In this document: positions 21,832 through 33,219 of the stretch, in pieces
How the letters are laid out: every line of letters starts with the position of its first letter
Position numbering within the stretch: the first letter of the stretch is position 1
Assembly (NCBI RefSeq): GCF_000005505.3
Contig: NC_016135.3
Location: 5,845,501-5,909,500 of the forward strand
Direction of reading: 5' to 3'
Source of the DNA: Brachypodium distachyon
Taxonomy: Eukaryota > Streptophyta > Magnoliopsida > Poales > Poaceae
DNA length: 64,000 nucleotides
Notes under the pieces: generated by a model
Databases searched by the model: none
Told to the model about the DNA's origin: nothing
The model's input: only the letters and a program-made list of their open reading frames with translations
Position numbers and translations under genes: made by a program

Positions 21832-23061
21832 CAAGGTAATCCATCTCAAGGCCAAGGTACACAAGTACTAACTTCAATACACTAGTACGTCAACATGCAG
21901 GAGAATTTGGCTACGACAAAGGCCGGCTGATCGACAGCCCATGTGCCTACGGCCGACTCGCCACCTCATCGATTGGCTACGCCACTCCGTCCGTGCCGCG
22001 TCTACACCGTTCGCGCCGAGTCTCCTCCGTCCGACCAGTGCGACTCGCCGCCTCATCCGATCCAGCCGCTGACTCCGCTGTCCCGACGACTCCGTTTGCT
22101 ACACGGATTCCGTCGGCGACCCATCGCTTCGACTCCGTCCGCGGCCTCATCAACTCCTAAGCCGCACCCGACGCACGGAGGCTGCGCCATACAGGCCGCA
22201 TCGCCTCAGTCGCACCCGACACTTGGTGGCTGCGTTATACGGGCCACATCGTCGGTCGCACCCGACACTTGGGGCTGCGCCTTGCAGGCGAAACGACTAC
22301 CGCCGCACTCGGCACTCGGGGGCTGCGCCGCGGAAAGCTACACTGGTCCAGTTAGACCCTGCTACGGCTGCACCCAGCAGATAAGTACCGTTATTTATTT
22401 CCTGATTTCAAACATGACACATTCTGGAACAGTTTAAACTCAATCGAGTTCGAATAGTCGTAACACCTTCGACTCCACTTGTTAGCAAAGATGCCGCCTG
22501 AATAGCTGACTCAGCCTACGAAGTCGAAATCCATGAACTCCAACCCAGTTGCAGCCCAATTGACAGGTTGGCATGGGACATAAACGACGGACGTCAGGCT
22601 AACGAAAGGGTTTGCATACCAGATAGCACGTCAAGTTCAATCAAATAACAAAATCACTGCTTAAAACAAGCTGATGACATATTCTACGAGCACTGTATAC
22701 TTTAAATTGTTTTGCAATGACTGCAGCTTAAATCAAGTCAGGCCTGAATGCCACGAAGATTTGAGCCTATGCTCAACTACCAGCAATTAACCATAGCCTC
22801 GGCGGCTACTCCCTCCCACCGGGAGAGCTCATCGCAGATTTGACGACTAGTTGACGCCATCTGCGCCGTGTCGACTCCTCCCGACGTGACTCCGCCGTCA
22901 CACCGACTACACTACGGCTCGCAACTTTGAGTCTCTACCTGAGTCTATGACTCAGTTAGACACTCGGGGGCTACTCCCACCGGGAGCGCTAGTTGCGCAC
23001 CCGGTACTTCGGCTGCATCGCTTTTCGAGTCCGTCGATTCCGCTACCCTTCAGGTCTGCTT
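21832..23061. other. Degenerate Gypsy non-coding region (repeated CTCGGGGGCT motifs)
   Basis: The segment has recurring CGCACCCGACACTTGG(T/G)GGCTG and ACTCGGGGGCTGC pieces at 22170-22330, and CACTCGGGGGCTACTCCCACC at about 22963. Pieces like this are common near polypurine tracts and LTR borders of grass Gypsy elements. An open plus-strand frame at 21943-22437 follows the repeat period and is not a credible gene. No intact LTR could be delimited. Confidence 0.4.
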
Positions 23062-23142
23062 TGTGTTTTGAGAGGAGGTTTCGGTTGCTTAGTAAACTTT
23101 TTTCGGATTTGACAAATATGAGGTATCTATTCTGGTCGTTTT

Positions 23143-24252
23143 TGTTGAAAAATTAGGTAATTTCGATGAATATTTAATCCAAAAAAACAGTGTGTAAAAC
23201 ATGTATCACATTATATCATGCAAACTAGACAAATTAAATAGCAACACACAACAATAAAACTCATCTAATTTCACGGCATGAATAATAGAAGTACTAATCA
23301 AAATCAACAAGAAAGAGCAGATTACGTACGGTGCTGTGCTCTTTTCTTGTGTTTGTTTGTTGAGGTCGGTGACGAGTCCGGTGGCGTCGATGTTCATGCC
23401 GGCAGCAGCTGCAGCCTTGACTACCTCCTGAGCAGCGGCTAGTGCCTGCGCTTGCGCCTGTGCAGCAGCAGTTGCCTGGGATTGGAGTTGGGCAGCCTGC
23501 TGCTGTGCTTGGAGTTGTGCAGCCTGCTGCTGCTGAGCTAGAGCGGCAGCCTGAGCCGCGGGATCTCCGAAGTCGTCGGCCATTGGTGATGAAGATGCCG
23601 ACGAAACAGAGACGTGAAGAAGTGAGCAGCTGTGTGAGAACACTCCCCAAAAACCTTATCGACCGTCTCCCGGGTAGGATCTCGAAGGTCGGGGTTCCGG
23701 AGGCCTGCTCTCCCGGCGATCTGTGCACGCAGTCGACGGGATGGAGTAGCAGTTGGCGGCGAACAACGAGATTGGATCGTGGGCGTGACGGCTAGGGTTG
23801 TGGCGTCGTCCGTCCAGAGGCCGGGGTAGTCTTATTATATAGGCACGCAGGCGAACTTCGGTTCGGTTTAGGAAACCAAAACCGACTCCGCAATTATCGG
23901 GATTTGTTACGCATCCGCAACAGATTCCGACTGCCAAAAAGATAAGCACGACCCGGCACGGCTCGAACTCGAACTCGATCCACGAAATGCAGCGGGCACG
24001 CGTGTCGTGTCGTGTCGTGACGAGGCGAGGCGAGGCGAGCGGAGGAGGAGGAGGAGGAGCGCGCATGGGGATTTCTCTTGCTCACTTGCTTAAGAGGTGA
24101 GAACCAACATACCTTATATATCAGTCCAACTCCCCCTAAACTAGCAAGGTGGGACTATTCCCACTTCCTCATCCCACTACATGAATGGGATTTTGAGATT
24201 TTCGAGGAATTAATTTCAGATTGGGTCTTGGGCCTAACCCAAAATTCCAACA
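23143..24252 (-). repeat. Copia 3' LTR (1110 bp)
   Basis: On the minus strand the LTR begins TGTTGGAATTTTGGG at 24252 and ends TTTTTCAACA at 23143. Its first 228 bp (24025-24252) match 25797-26018, the truncated 5' LTR, with few differences. A TATA-like TATATAAT lies near 23837-23844 in the correct direction, with a C-rich leader after it. It contains an open frame for an Ala/Gln-rich peptide. Confidence 0.8.
23206..23583 (-). CDS. Ala/Gln-rich open frame within the Copia LTR
   Basis: Starting at the ATG at 23583, a minus-strand frame encodes MADDFGDPAAQAAALA followed by repeated QQQAAQLQ and AQAQA stretches, then an Asp/Thr-containing segment and a hydrophobic tail. It lies downstream of the LTR TATA-like box and has a possible splice donor (GTACGTAAT) near 23326-23334, so it might be a first exon of gag or an upstream reading frame. 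No domain is recognised. Its low complexity warns against reading a function into it. Confidence 0.4.
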   Translation of the reverse strand: MADDFGDPAAQAAALAQQQQAAQLQAQQQAAQLQSQATAAAQAQAQALAAAQEVVKAAAAAGMNIDATGLVTDLNKQTQEKSTAPYVICSFLLILISTSIIHAVKLDEFYCCVLLFNLSSLHDIM

Positions 24253-24801
24253 ATCCCCCACAATATCTCATAAGCACATAAAATTGCCGTTGATCCAAAA
24301 CTCTGTTTTTGATATACCAGCGTTTCAGTGGAGACCGGTTAAGGTTGAACATCCACCTAAACAAATTGCTTCACTCTCGCACAACTGAACAATGGACAAA
24401 TCTTGAATTGTCAGTTTTGTGTGTTAGAGCTTCACTAAATTGTTGTCTGGTACTGGGCTGCCGAATGCTACCCCGCGGTGTGTAGCATATAAGTCATTCT
24501 CCAGGCCTTTTCATGAGCTTACTAGAGACCACCCAAATCTCATAGACTGCGACCAACAGTCAGGCTCATATAGATGTGTTATTTAGAGACTACTCTGTAG
24601 GACAGTATCTCCCTTGCGAATTAATGCAACGCGTTAGAACACATTAAGTTAAACAACCTACCATACAGTACACGAGAGTAATGCATCGTCAACGAAGTGG
24701 GATAAAGAATGTACACTCTTCTCAGTTATCCAATGACTTGTTTCCTAAGTCCTAATTCATGGGATCTCCGATCACATAGGTTGGTTTACCGCCATGGTAA
24801 C

Positions 24802-25317
24802 TCACGTGGGTCGCAACCCCATCTCCCTTGATGCAGATTCTATCACATTCCTTGATAGACCTTTTGTAAAGGGATCTGCCAGATTTTTAGCCGTTGGGAT
24901 ATATCCCAATGCTATTATTCCGGAATTTCTCATTGCTCTGACAGGTTTCAGACGTCTCCTGACGTGTCTTGATGACTTCATGTTATTTTTAGAACTGTTC
25001 ACTTTGACTATCACAGTTTGATTGTCACAGTTCATAAGAATCGCCGGTATTGGTTTTTCAACAATCGGCAAGTCCATCAAGAGCTCACGAAGCCAGTCGG
25101 CTTCAACTGTGGATGTATCTAATGTTGAAAGTTCTGCTTCCATTGTTGATCTGGTTAAGATCGTTTGCTTGCAAGACTTACATGAAACAACGCCCCCTCC
25201 GAGTGTGAACACATATCCACTCGTGGCCTTTACCTCGTCAACATCAGATATCCAGTTTGAATCACTATAACCCTCAAGTACCTTGGGGTACCCAGTATAG
25301 GAAAGCTGTCTTAACAT
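24802..25317 (-). pseudogene. Copia RNase H
   Basis: About 170 residues match the Copia RNase H. The frame starts near the [16 protein letters not shown] box, followed by [13 protein letters not shown], the catalytic-region [26 protein letters not shown], then [12 protein letters not shown] and a C-terminal [12 protein letters not shown]. The catalytic acidic residues (D of YSDSNW, E of STMEAE, D of CDNQ) are visible. The frame is open but is cut off upstream from RT, and the parent element lacks its other domains, so it is not functional as a polyprotein. Confidence 0.85.
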
Positions 25318-25329
25318 CCATTTGATGGA

Positions 25330-25780
25330 CGATTAGACCATATGAGGCAGCCAGTGATAGTAATACTCTGATTGTGGTCAATCGAGCTACAGGTGAGCAA
25401 GTATCAAAAAAATCTTCACCTTCTTTCTGGGTAAAACCCTTGGCCACAAGTCGCGCCTTGTACTTCTCAATAGTACCATCAGGTCTAAGTTTTTTCTTAA
25501 ATATCCACTTGCATCATACAGGTTTGCACCCGTACGGACGGTCAACGACCTGCCACGTACCATTAGCCATGATAAAATCCATCTCACTACGAATGGCTTC
25601 CTTCCAATAGTCTGCATCCGGAGATGTAAAGGCCTCATCAATGGTTTTTGGGATGTCATCCACAAGGTTTAATAATCCTTTGTCGTTTACCGCTCATAGG
25701 GGATTCATTGTCATACTCCTCAGGAATCTCATCACGTGTTTGTTCAAGATTTTCCACTAGGATGGCGGGTTCAGGAGCTA
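25330..25780 (-). pseudogene. Copia reverse-transcriptase N-terminal fragment, frameshifted
   Basis: Across alternating frames the minus strand shows pieces expected at the start of Copia RT: a linker near 25700-25760, a DADYWKEA-like box, an EMD(F)IMANGTW-like box, GCKPV, and a final KARLVAKGF-like stretch at about 25430. Frames change at least twice and stops interrupt. It joins directly to the truncated 5' LTR at about 25795, marking an internal deletion. Confidence 0.7.
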
Positions 25781-27302
25781 CACCATGATCCTAATTGGCG
25801 TGGCGAGGCGAGCGGAGGAGGAGGAGGAGCGCGCGTGGGGATTTCCCTTGCTCACTTGCTCAAGAGGTGAGAACAAACATACCTTATATATCGGTCCAAC
25901 TCCCCCTAAACTAACAAGGTGGGACTATTTCCATTTCCTCATCATTCTGAATGGGCTTTTGAGATTTTTCAAGAATTAATTTCAGATTAGGCTTTGAGCC
26001 TAACCCTAAATTCCAACAGTTTTTTAGCCAAAACCGTGACCCGGCGGTTATTTGCTAGTTCAGCATCATATACGATCTGCTAGATATGCTCTTCTAACCA
26101 CACATTCGTTTGAAATCCACATAACACCGCAGCGTCAGTAAAGTCAAAGAGCAGACACAGGGTCAAATAAAAAACTGGAGAATCAACCGAGGTCTTAACA
26201 GCTCTGTAGGAGCTGACCAACAAGCAGAGCAGACAAGAAGATGAGCAGTCATTTCTCCAGATTTGTGCTTGTTGACCCTATTTATTGCAAACTGAAAACC
26301 AGTAATAGCATCGCAACCTCCATTGCTCAATGAAAAGACACATACACAAGGACAGAATGGTGTGGCTGCCTCTTAGCGTCTTAGCAAGAAGACACTTGTA
26401 AAAATAACCTACCACCGCGTCTCATTTCGTCAAGACTACCACACACCAACATATTCGTACACCGACGAGCACCATGGCAAATAATACCAAGGAATGGAAG
26501 CACCTAGTCAGACCACATGGCAAATAATCAGCACCAGAAGTCCAGAACGACACTTCCTCGCTCTCATGACAGCACCGACGCTTCAGCGCGAACATAATCC
26601 TCGACACAACTCTACGCCCCCAAACTCACGGCTGTTACACAATGCGCATCCTCCGGCAAACGCAGGACAACAATCCTGCTTCTCCCTGCTGTGAGTTTTT
26701 CTATTCTCTATCCCTATGTTGTCAGCTTATCATCATACAGGTAAACAAGACTAACTACTATGAAAGAGCTTTTAGTCTGGTAATACTATACACCGATTCC
26801 CTCTCTGGCGCCTAACCGCGCGGAATGCGATCGGTATTTAGTTTTTTTGCGCAAAATATTTGTCCAGGCCCCACCCCTTTCCTTATCCCCACATTCTTTT
26901 CTCTCGCAATCTCCTCTCTCTCCCGACCGATTCTCTTTCCTTGGTCTCGCCCCCTTTTCTTCCTCTCGATCGGGCAAGCGGCACAGGCAAAGTCAAGGCC
27001 AGCCGCGGCGAAGACAGCGAGGGGGAGTCAGATCCGAGCCGGAGACACGTGGCGGCCCGTGTTGACGATGGCGGAGGCGAGGAGGTGATGGTGGAGAAGA
27101 GAGGTACGTCCCGACAACCTTTCTTAGGGTTAGGGGAGTTGGCCGGGGCCGGGGCCGGAGCCGGATCCCGGCTTATTAGAGGGATGGCCGGGTTGGCGGC
27201 GGACCGGCGGTGGTGGCAGTTGGAGAGGGCAGGGCGGAGCAGGTAGTGGAAGACCGCCGTTGGTCCAGGGTCGGCATGCGGATCCACGGCGGCGGCGGCG
27301 GC

Positions 27303-27980
27303 TCTCCTTCTTCCTCGTTCGGTCGAAATTTCGGATTCATCTGGTTAGATTTCGTCCGCGCCGGGCGATCGTCTGCCCATTAGTCCTCCCCAATACTATA
27401 ATGCACTGTAAATCGAGAGGGTGTATAAATACAAATTTATATAATTTGTTTTACTCGTAGCAGTACTTGATCAAGAAAGTCAATTTCCCTTGAAGTTCAC
27501 CGTGTATTTTTTGTTTTGTCTTTTAAAACAGGAAGATAAAATTGGAATGTGGCTAGGCTACACCTAAATTCGGTGGGAACTTACCTTTCTTGACCCGCTG
27601 CGGAAAAAAAATTGTGGCTTGACGCTTGTATGTCCCGGCCTCCTCGGTGTTATTACCACCTGCTCTGCTCAAAAGCACCACAAGCGCCACATTGACGGGA
27701 GCGGTCCAAATCCAGCCCCCAACGGCTTGTCGGTGCCTCCGCACCCACGAAGCTTCCGATTCCAAGTGAGTCTTCTTCTGCCCCTAGCTTCTACTCCCTG
27801 CGCACTTGTCTCAAATATTCTGCTCCTTCCGACCAATGTTACTTGTCGCAGATATAGAGGGTGGGAATGTTATCAGAAGTGCAAAATCCATTTTTTCTTT
27901 CCCTCCGTTTCAAGAAAATTTGTGTACGTCCACCTTATTGATCACTAAAATTCCGCACCCTCCACAGAGATTGGCTGAAA
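27303..27980 (+). promoter_or_regulatory. 5' region and possible 5'-UTR intron of the F-box gene
   Basis: TATAAAT at 27424-27430 is a possible TATA box. A donor-like CAA|GTGAGT at 27766 and an acceptor-like CTCCACAG ending at 27967 could define a 5'-UTR intron that ends 13 bases before the ATG. No protein is encoded upstream in a way that I can support. Experimental transcript data would be needed to settle it. Confidence 0.35.
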
Positions 27981-29276
27981 ATGGATTCCCCACCCTCACC
28001 GGCAGCGGTCGCGAACATCATGTCCAAGGTGCTCGATGATGACAACCTCCTCCGTGAGATCATCCTCCGCGTCGGCTTCCCCACCACCCTCTTCCGCGCC
28101 ACGCTCGTCTGCAAGCGCTGGTTCCACCATGCCGCCGACCCGGCCTTCCTCCGCCGATTCCGCGAGCTCCACCCACCCCGCCTCCTTGGCTTGTACGTCA
28201 AAGACGTGTTCTTCCCATACAGGCCCAATGTTATTTCTCGCTTCGTCCCGTTGCTGACCCAGACCGAAGAGCCAGATCTCGCTACCATCCTCCGCCGCAT
28301 GACAACCATAAGCTTGGACACCGACGCCGAAATAAGGATCCGGGAATGTTGGAACGGCAGCGTCTTCATCTCTGAATTCCGGAAATACGGACCCATCATA
28401 TATCAAGTGCACAACCCACTGTTCCCTGAGAGAGGTGTGGCCGTCCTCCCACCACCCCCACAACATGCCATGACAAAACATATCAACGGCTATATATTTA
28501 CCATGTCTTGCTTCCTCTCCAAAGGAGGTGATGGCTGCCTATCCTACGAGTGGCTGGCAATGGAGATCCATTTCATGGGCAGAAGATCTATTGGGGAGAT
28601 ATTTGGGAAGGTATATGTGTTGCAAGATGGTGCCTGGGTCATGCGTACCGAAGCCACGACACAACTACCCGAGCCGCAGTGGAAACCACAACCTCTACTC
28701 GTCAATGATAGGATCTACATGGCTGGGGGCACCTGCAACAACATTCTTGTCTTGGATTTGGCAAACTCAAGTTTCTTCACAATTCAACTCCCGGAAGGGG
28801 TAGAGTTATCTATTCGATATAAAGAAGGGATAGATACCGCATTCTCACGTGCAGATGCTTCTGGTGTTTACCTCATCGGTGTGAAGGAGCTTCAGCTTCG
28901 CATCTGGCTCTACGAGGATGACAACTTCTTTCTGGTGGATACAATATGCTTGCGTGAGATGCGTGCTGCTTTGGGGATGCCTGATGTCATGGTTGAGGAA
29001 GAGCATACTGATGCTGTGCGGATAAGCCAGGCGGGGGACAATGCTGAGTTTGTGTTCTTGCAGATGGGTCGATGCAGATTCTACTTGGATATTAGGCGCA
29101 GGGTAATGCGTAAAGTGTATGAGGTGACAGAAAAGGATCAACGGGCTGGTCAGGTCCATCCTTTCATGATGATTTGGCCTCCCGCATTCCCATCGCTCAA
29201 GGATGATTCTACAAGGTTTGTCTTTGGCCTTTACTGCTCTTGTTTAGATTATCATGTTCTGAGAATGAAATGTTAA
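27981..29276 (+). CDS. F-box protein
   Basis: This is a single open frame of 431 residues. Residues about 17-60 form an F-box: DDDNLLREIILRVGFP, then TLFRATLVCKRWFHHAAD and PAFLRRFRELHPP. F-box proteins bind Skp1 and bring substrates to SCF ubiquitin ligases. The remaining ~370 residues match the beta-rich C-terminal region of the large grass F-box families in general character (Trp and Leu rich, VLDLANSSFFTIQLPEG-type strands) but no kelch or LRR repeat is clear, so the substrate is unknown. The last codons may be intronic: a donor at 29216 (AAG|GTTTGT, after DDSTR) and an acceptor ending at 30264 would give a 415-residue form ending RNVV. Both ends are plausible. No frameshift or stop damages the gene, and it lies just right of duplicated block B. 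Confidence 0.88.
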   Translation: MDSPPSPAAVANIMSKVLDDDNLLREIILRVGFPTTLFRATLVCKRWFHHAADPAFLRRFRELHPPRLLGLYVKDVFFPYRPNVISRFVPLLTQTEEPDLATILRRMTTISLDTDAEIRIRECWNGSVFISEFRKYGPIIYQVHNPLFPERGVAVLPPPPQHAMTKHINGYIFTMSCFLSKGGDGCLSYEWLAMEIHFMGRRSIGEIFGKVYVLQDGAWVMRTEATTQLPEPQWKPQPLLVNDRIYMAGGTCNNILVLDLANSSFFTIQLPEGVELSIRYKEGIDTAFSRADASGVYLIGVKELQLRIWLYEDDNFFLVDTICLREMRAALGMPDVMVEEEHTDAVRISQAGDNAEFVFLQMGRCRFYLDIRRRVMRKVYEVTEKDQRAGQVHPFMMIWPPAFPSLKDDSTRFVFGLYCSCLDYHVLRMKC

Positions 29277-31380
29277 CTGTTTTAATCTCCTATGGTTTGT
29301 AACTTTGTTTTGGCATGTGCTTTTAGCTTGGTTTGGCATGTGCTTTACACTTAAGAGTGGTCGACGTTTCTGTTTTGATCAATACACATTGTGATCAATT
29401 AGTCGTGAAAAGTATCAGCATTTCTATACTACAAGTCTTCATTAATTTTCTCCGTGGTCCATTATGATACATTGTTTGGTATAACTGTAATGGTGTCGGT
29501 ATATGATTGATTCCTTAGGACAATTTAAGAATACTACATCAACAACATTTGTGACGCATGTCGTGTGATAATTTGTAGGCACTAAGTTTATTTGTGTGTG
29601 GTCATAATAGAAGTTGTTTATTGAGTTCCTGTCGAGGAGAAACTTGCGTAATATGGGTGTTGCATGGGACTAGGGTAGGATAAGGGATGGTGCATGACCA
29701 TTGGTCCGTGAGTGGAGAAGGAAAATGGAGATATACATAAGAAAAATTACAGACGTAGGGATCAGTAGTTGGAAATATAAGAGTTCATCTCTTGCATCTT
29801 TGTTTCTCTTATGGTTAGTTGCTGCCTTCCAACTCTGAACCTCAAACCTGTCTCAGATTGTAAATACTTGTTATTGTTAGAATGTTGTTGTATAATGGAT
29901 TCAACTTTTACAGTTGCGTATGCTGAAGCATCCCATTTTGCACACATATTTCAATTGTAGATCCTATATTTCACACCGGCACACCTGTCTTTATGCAAGT
30001 TTTCTGATTTAGATATATTATAATGCCAATTTCCCTCCAATATGACAAGTGTATGATATGATCTAACAAGAAGTTTCCTTGGTGAGATTTTAACTTTATG
30101 TGAGCAGTTGTTTCTTCTATTTGAAAATCAGTTTAGGATATCTAGAAGTTTGGTCCGTTTTGCTGAAACAAATGCTTTATTTTGGCCTTTCAGTGCCACA
30201 TAATAGTTGGCCTTATTAGTTACTTATCTTCATCCTAATCCTTGTGGTATTTTGCTTGAAGCAGAAATGTTGTTTAAACAAGGATAGCAGGCTGGAGGAT
30301 CTTGGATGTTATCTATGCCAGTGACAAGGACACCATCAAGGAAGATCACTGAGCTGTATTTGCTTCCTACCCAATAGCGAAAACTTTTTAAATTGGGAGT
30401 CTAGTATCAAAATTTTCATCCTTACCTGTGTATCATGCAACTGGATTAGAATGTGTTATGTACTTGGAACAGATGATGCTATGATAAAACCTTCTCGTTT
30501 GTGCTTGATTAGAATATGTTATGTTCTACTCGACATATCCCTTCCATTACATGGTCTTGAGTCATGTGGTCTGCTCTGCTCGTGTTGCAGTCTGATGTTG
30601 CATTGTTTGCTTGCTTTGGCATTGCTGCATTTGTCCTGTTAGTTGCAAGTAGGATTTCAGTTCAGTTATCTTTGTCTAGCTCTAAGAGTCTAAGTTGATT
30701 AGAATATGTCTCCATGGAGGGCCATGAACATGATACACAGGTACTTCCGTACTTCTGGAGTTCCGGTAATTCAATAAGGAAGAGGGTGATACACCTGCCT
30801 GATGCCTGCGTAGGCATAAGGATATGTCTACATTGACATGATTTGTTCCTGTGCGGTAGTTGCATCAGCAGCTGCTCATTTTACATGCATATATACAGGT
30901 GATTAGGTGATGGCCACGAGCTGCATCTGCTCTTGTATACTTGATGGGTCAGGGCCGTCAGGATAACTATGCTGTCCAACTCGTATCAGATCTGTTTCGT
31001 ACTTTTTTAAAGAAAATAAATGCCAAATATAGATGGGGTTATTTGTAGCAATTTTCGTCAATGACGGGGCTCAATGGGAGAACTTGAGCTCCACCATGAA
31101 GGCATCCCATCCATGGCATGAGCTCCATGGGGAAGGAGGAGGAAGAAGGATGGAGGAAGGAACATCTGCTTGAAGAACGGTTGGGAGAAGGGCTCGGAAA
31201 AGACAAGCATTCTAGAGAGAAATGATAGAGGGAAGAGATGCGGAAAGCAGTAAACATTAGAGGCAGTGGATTTTTTTTTAAAAGAGAGGATGAAGTTGGA
31301 TTGCACACCCACATAATCAGACGATATCCAGCGTGGATGACGCCAGCATGCTATCAGTCGGGCGTATGAAATCGTTTCCC
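29277..31380 (+). other. F-box gene 3' region and intergenic sequence
   Basis: If the proposed intron (29216-30264) is real, this holds the intron and a 3' UTR starting about 30278. Otherwise it is plain downstream sequence. It is AT-rich, with no second gene recognised. Short minus-strand frames at 31039-31314 have no domain. Confidence 0.35.
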
Positions 31381-31384
31381 AATT

Positions 31385-31745
31385 TTATTACGGAGTACCT
31401 AAATACTCGAGTCCTACTCACTGCATTCTAAAATACTACTGTATAAGATATTCTAACTCTGTCTTAGGTCAAAATTTTAAAAGTTTATCCAACTTTATAA
31501 AACAATATATCAACATCTACAACTCTAAATTACTATCTACGTTTCTAAATATAAGATATAATAGCTTTGTCCTGAGTCAAACTTGTAAAATTGACAAGTT
31601 TACAAAAAAAATACTAATATCAACAAAATGAAAATAATTTAGAGTTGTAGATGGTGGTATATTTTTCTATAAACCTAGTGAAACTTGAAAACGTTTGATT
31701 TTAAAAAAGATAGAACATATTATATTTAGAAGAGAATAGAATTTT
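31385..31745. mobile_element. Decayed Stowaway-like MITE
   Basis: The segment has two arms of the type TCTAAAATACTACTGTATAAGATATTC and the inverted ATATTATATTTAGAAG, with GTC(T/C)(T/G)AGTCAAA blocks and TAGAGTTGTAGATG opposite CATCTACAACTCTAAA. This inverted pair identifies an old MITE. The outer ends are poorly preserved. Confidence 0.55.
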
Positions 31746-31767
31746 TTTTAATCCATCGTCATATATA

Positions 31768-32153
31768 CTCCCTCCGTCCCATATTAAGTGATTCAAAATT
31801 GCCCAAATATGGATGTGTCTATGCCTAAAAAGCATCTAGATACATGTAATAGAAAGTCACTTATGGCCTTGTTTGGTGTTAGTGTATTTTTTAGTCACCA
31901 GTGTTTTGGTATTTTAGAGTTTCCAAAACCCAAAACACTAGTGTTTTAAAAAAAACACTAGTATAATTAGTGTTTTAATATGGTACAAAAGTGGAGTGTT
32001 TTTTGTGGAAAGCTAGTGATAATCTCCTCTAATGCCTTGCTACCAAACAACCATTTGCAGTTTCTAGTGTTTTCCAATTTGGAGTGGATAATATCCTAAA
32101 AACATTAAAAAAAACACTAGTGCCAAACAAGGCCTAATATGAGACGGAGGGAG
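31768..32153. mobile_element. Stowaway MITE, carrying an inserted MITE
   Basis: The element starts CTCCCTCCGTCCCATATTAA and ends with the near-perfect complement TTAATATGAGACGGAGGGAG once the internal insertion is removed. It is flanked on both sides by the TA dinucleotide that Stowaway/mariner elements duplicate (31766-31767 and 32154-32155). Its interior is split at 31865-32134. Confidence 0.9.
31865..32134. mobile_element. MITE nested within the Stowaway
   Basis: Terminal inverted repeats are GGCCTTGTTTGG on the left and CCAAACAAGGCC on the right, each extended by AGTGTT-type sequence. Length is 270 bp with a T-rich interior. It interrupts the right part of the Stowaway, where CACTTAATATGAG would be continuous. 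The flanking trinucleotides TAT and TAA fit a decayed 3-bp duplication of PIF/Tourist type. No coding capacity. Confidence 0.85.
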
Positions 32154-32320
32154 TATATCTTCACAGTTATACTTATTTGGTATTATAAATATCAGTATAT
32201 TTTCTTATAATCTTAGTCAAACTTTTATTTTTATTTGAAACCCACATTTTATGGTTTGAAACGGAGCAAGGAAGGAGTAACAAATTAAAGCATTGCTGCC
32301 CAGTGGTACTGATGTTTTTA

Positions 32321-33219
32321 GAGCATCTCCAGCCGTCCTCCCATATGGCGTCCGGCCTGCCAGTTTTTTTCGGCCGTATGGGGGTGCGCCGGCTAGAATT
32401 TGCAAACCACCCACCAAACCAAATTTTACAAATATTGCAAATTTAAACAAGCAAATTATTTAATAAGTTTTGAATCACAACTCAGACAAATTGAATCAAA
32501 CAAATAAGAAGAACTAGACGTTTTCTCAAAGCCTCCACAAATGCTCGACCAGATCATCTTGAAGTTGCTGATGAGTACCAGTGTCTCAAATTTCCTGGCG
32601 CCTGACGAGGAAAGCAGCAAAGGCGTCTGGCACCCTATGATTAACATTGGCTAGAGGACCCATCCGTTCATACGGTTCAGTGTCATACACTGGACATTAC
32701 TGCTCGCTCTCAATGGTCATGTTGTGCATGATCACACAGGCAGTCATGACCTCCCACATCCGATCTTTGGACCAGGTCAGAGCAGGGTACCGGACGATGG
32801 CAAATCGAGCTTGCAACACACCAAATGCCCGCTCGACATCCTTCCTACATGATTCCTATTGCGTGGTAAACTAAGAACTTGCTCCCCCTGGTGGTGCATT
32901 TGAGATTGTCTTCACAAAGGTCGACCATCTTAGACAGATGCCATCTACCAGGTAGTATCCCTTGTTGTACACATGGCCATTGATCGCATAGTTTACCGGA
33001 GGAGCAGTGCCTTCAACGAGCTTGGCAAACACATTCGAGCATTGCAGAACATTGATGTCATTGTTCGATCCTGCCATACCAAAAGAGGCATGCCAAATCC
33101 ACAGATCCTGATCGGCCACTGCCTCAAGCACCACACTGCATGATACTTTGTGGCCTTTATACATGACCTAGTGTTCAAATAGACAGTTCTTTCATGACCA
33201 ATGCATACAATCGATGCTT
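32321..33219 (-). pseudogene. PIF/Harbinger transposase, C-terminal half
   Basis: On the minus strand, from 33219 leftwards, the catalytic region of a Harbinger (DDE_Tnp_4) transposase is readable in one frame. The first Asp is in SIDCMHW (33210-33212), the second in GSNNDINVLQ (33057-33059) and the Glu in [10 protein letters not shown] (32832-32834). The terminal block [11 protein letters not shown] follows. The three catalytic positions are in phase with each other, but several in-frame stops interrupt, for example 33192-33194 and 33168-33170. The 3' terminus appears to be 32321, where GAGCATCTCCAGCCG, a familiar grass Harbinger end, follows TTA, the usual 3-bp target. The upstream half is missing here; a candidate lies at 50179-50405. 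Confidence 0.85.

Larger units (their letters stand above)
23143..26018 (-). mobile_element. Deleted Copia LTR retrotransposon with 5-bp TSD
   Basis: The element lies on the minus strand between target duplications GTTTT at 23138-23142 and 26019-26023. Its ends are TGTTG...CAACA. The 3' LTR is 23143-24252. The polypurine tract TGTGGGGGAT lies immediately inside it (plus-strand ATCCCCCACA from about 24253). Inside are an RNase H and a piece of reverse transcriptase. Gag, protease, integrase and most RT are gone, and the 5' LTR is cut to its first ~222 bp (25797-26018). The element is dead and needs no host gene to explain it. Confidence 0.85.
23062..27302 (+). repeat. Duplicated block, copy B (interrupted by a Copia element)
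   Basis: The parts 23062-23142 and 26019-27302 together match block A (16906-18207) collinearly. The join in A is continuous at CTGGTAGTTTTTTGTAACC. In B the same point is split by 2876 bp flanked on both sides by GTTTT. The Copia insertion is therefore younger than the A/B duplication. Confidence 0.85.
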
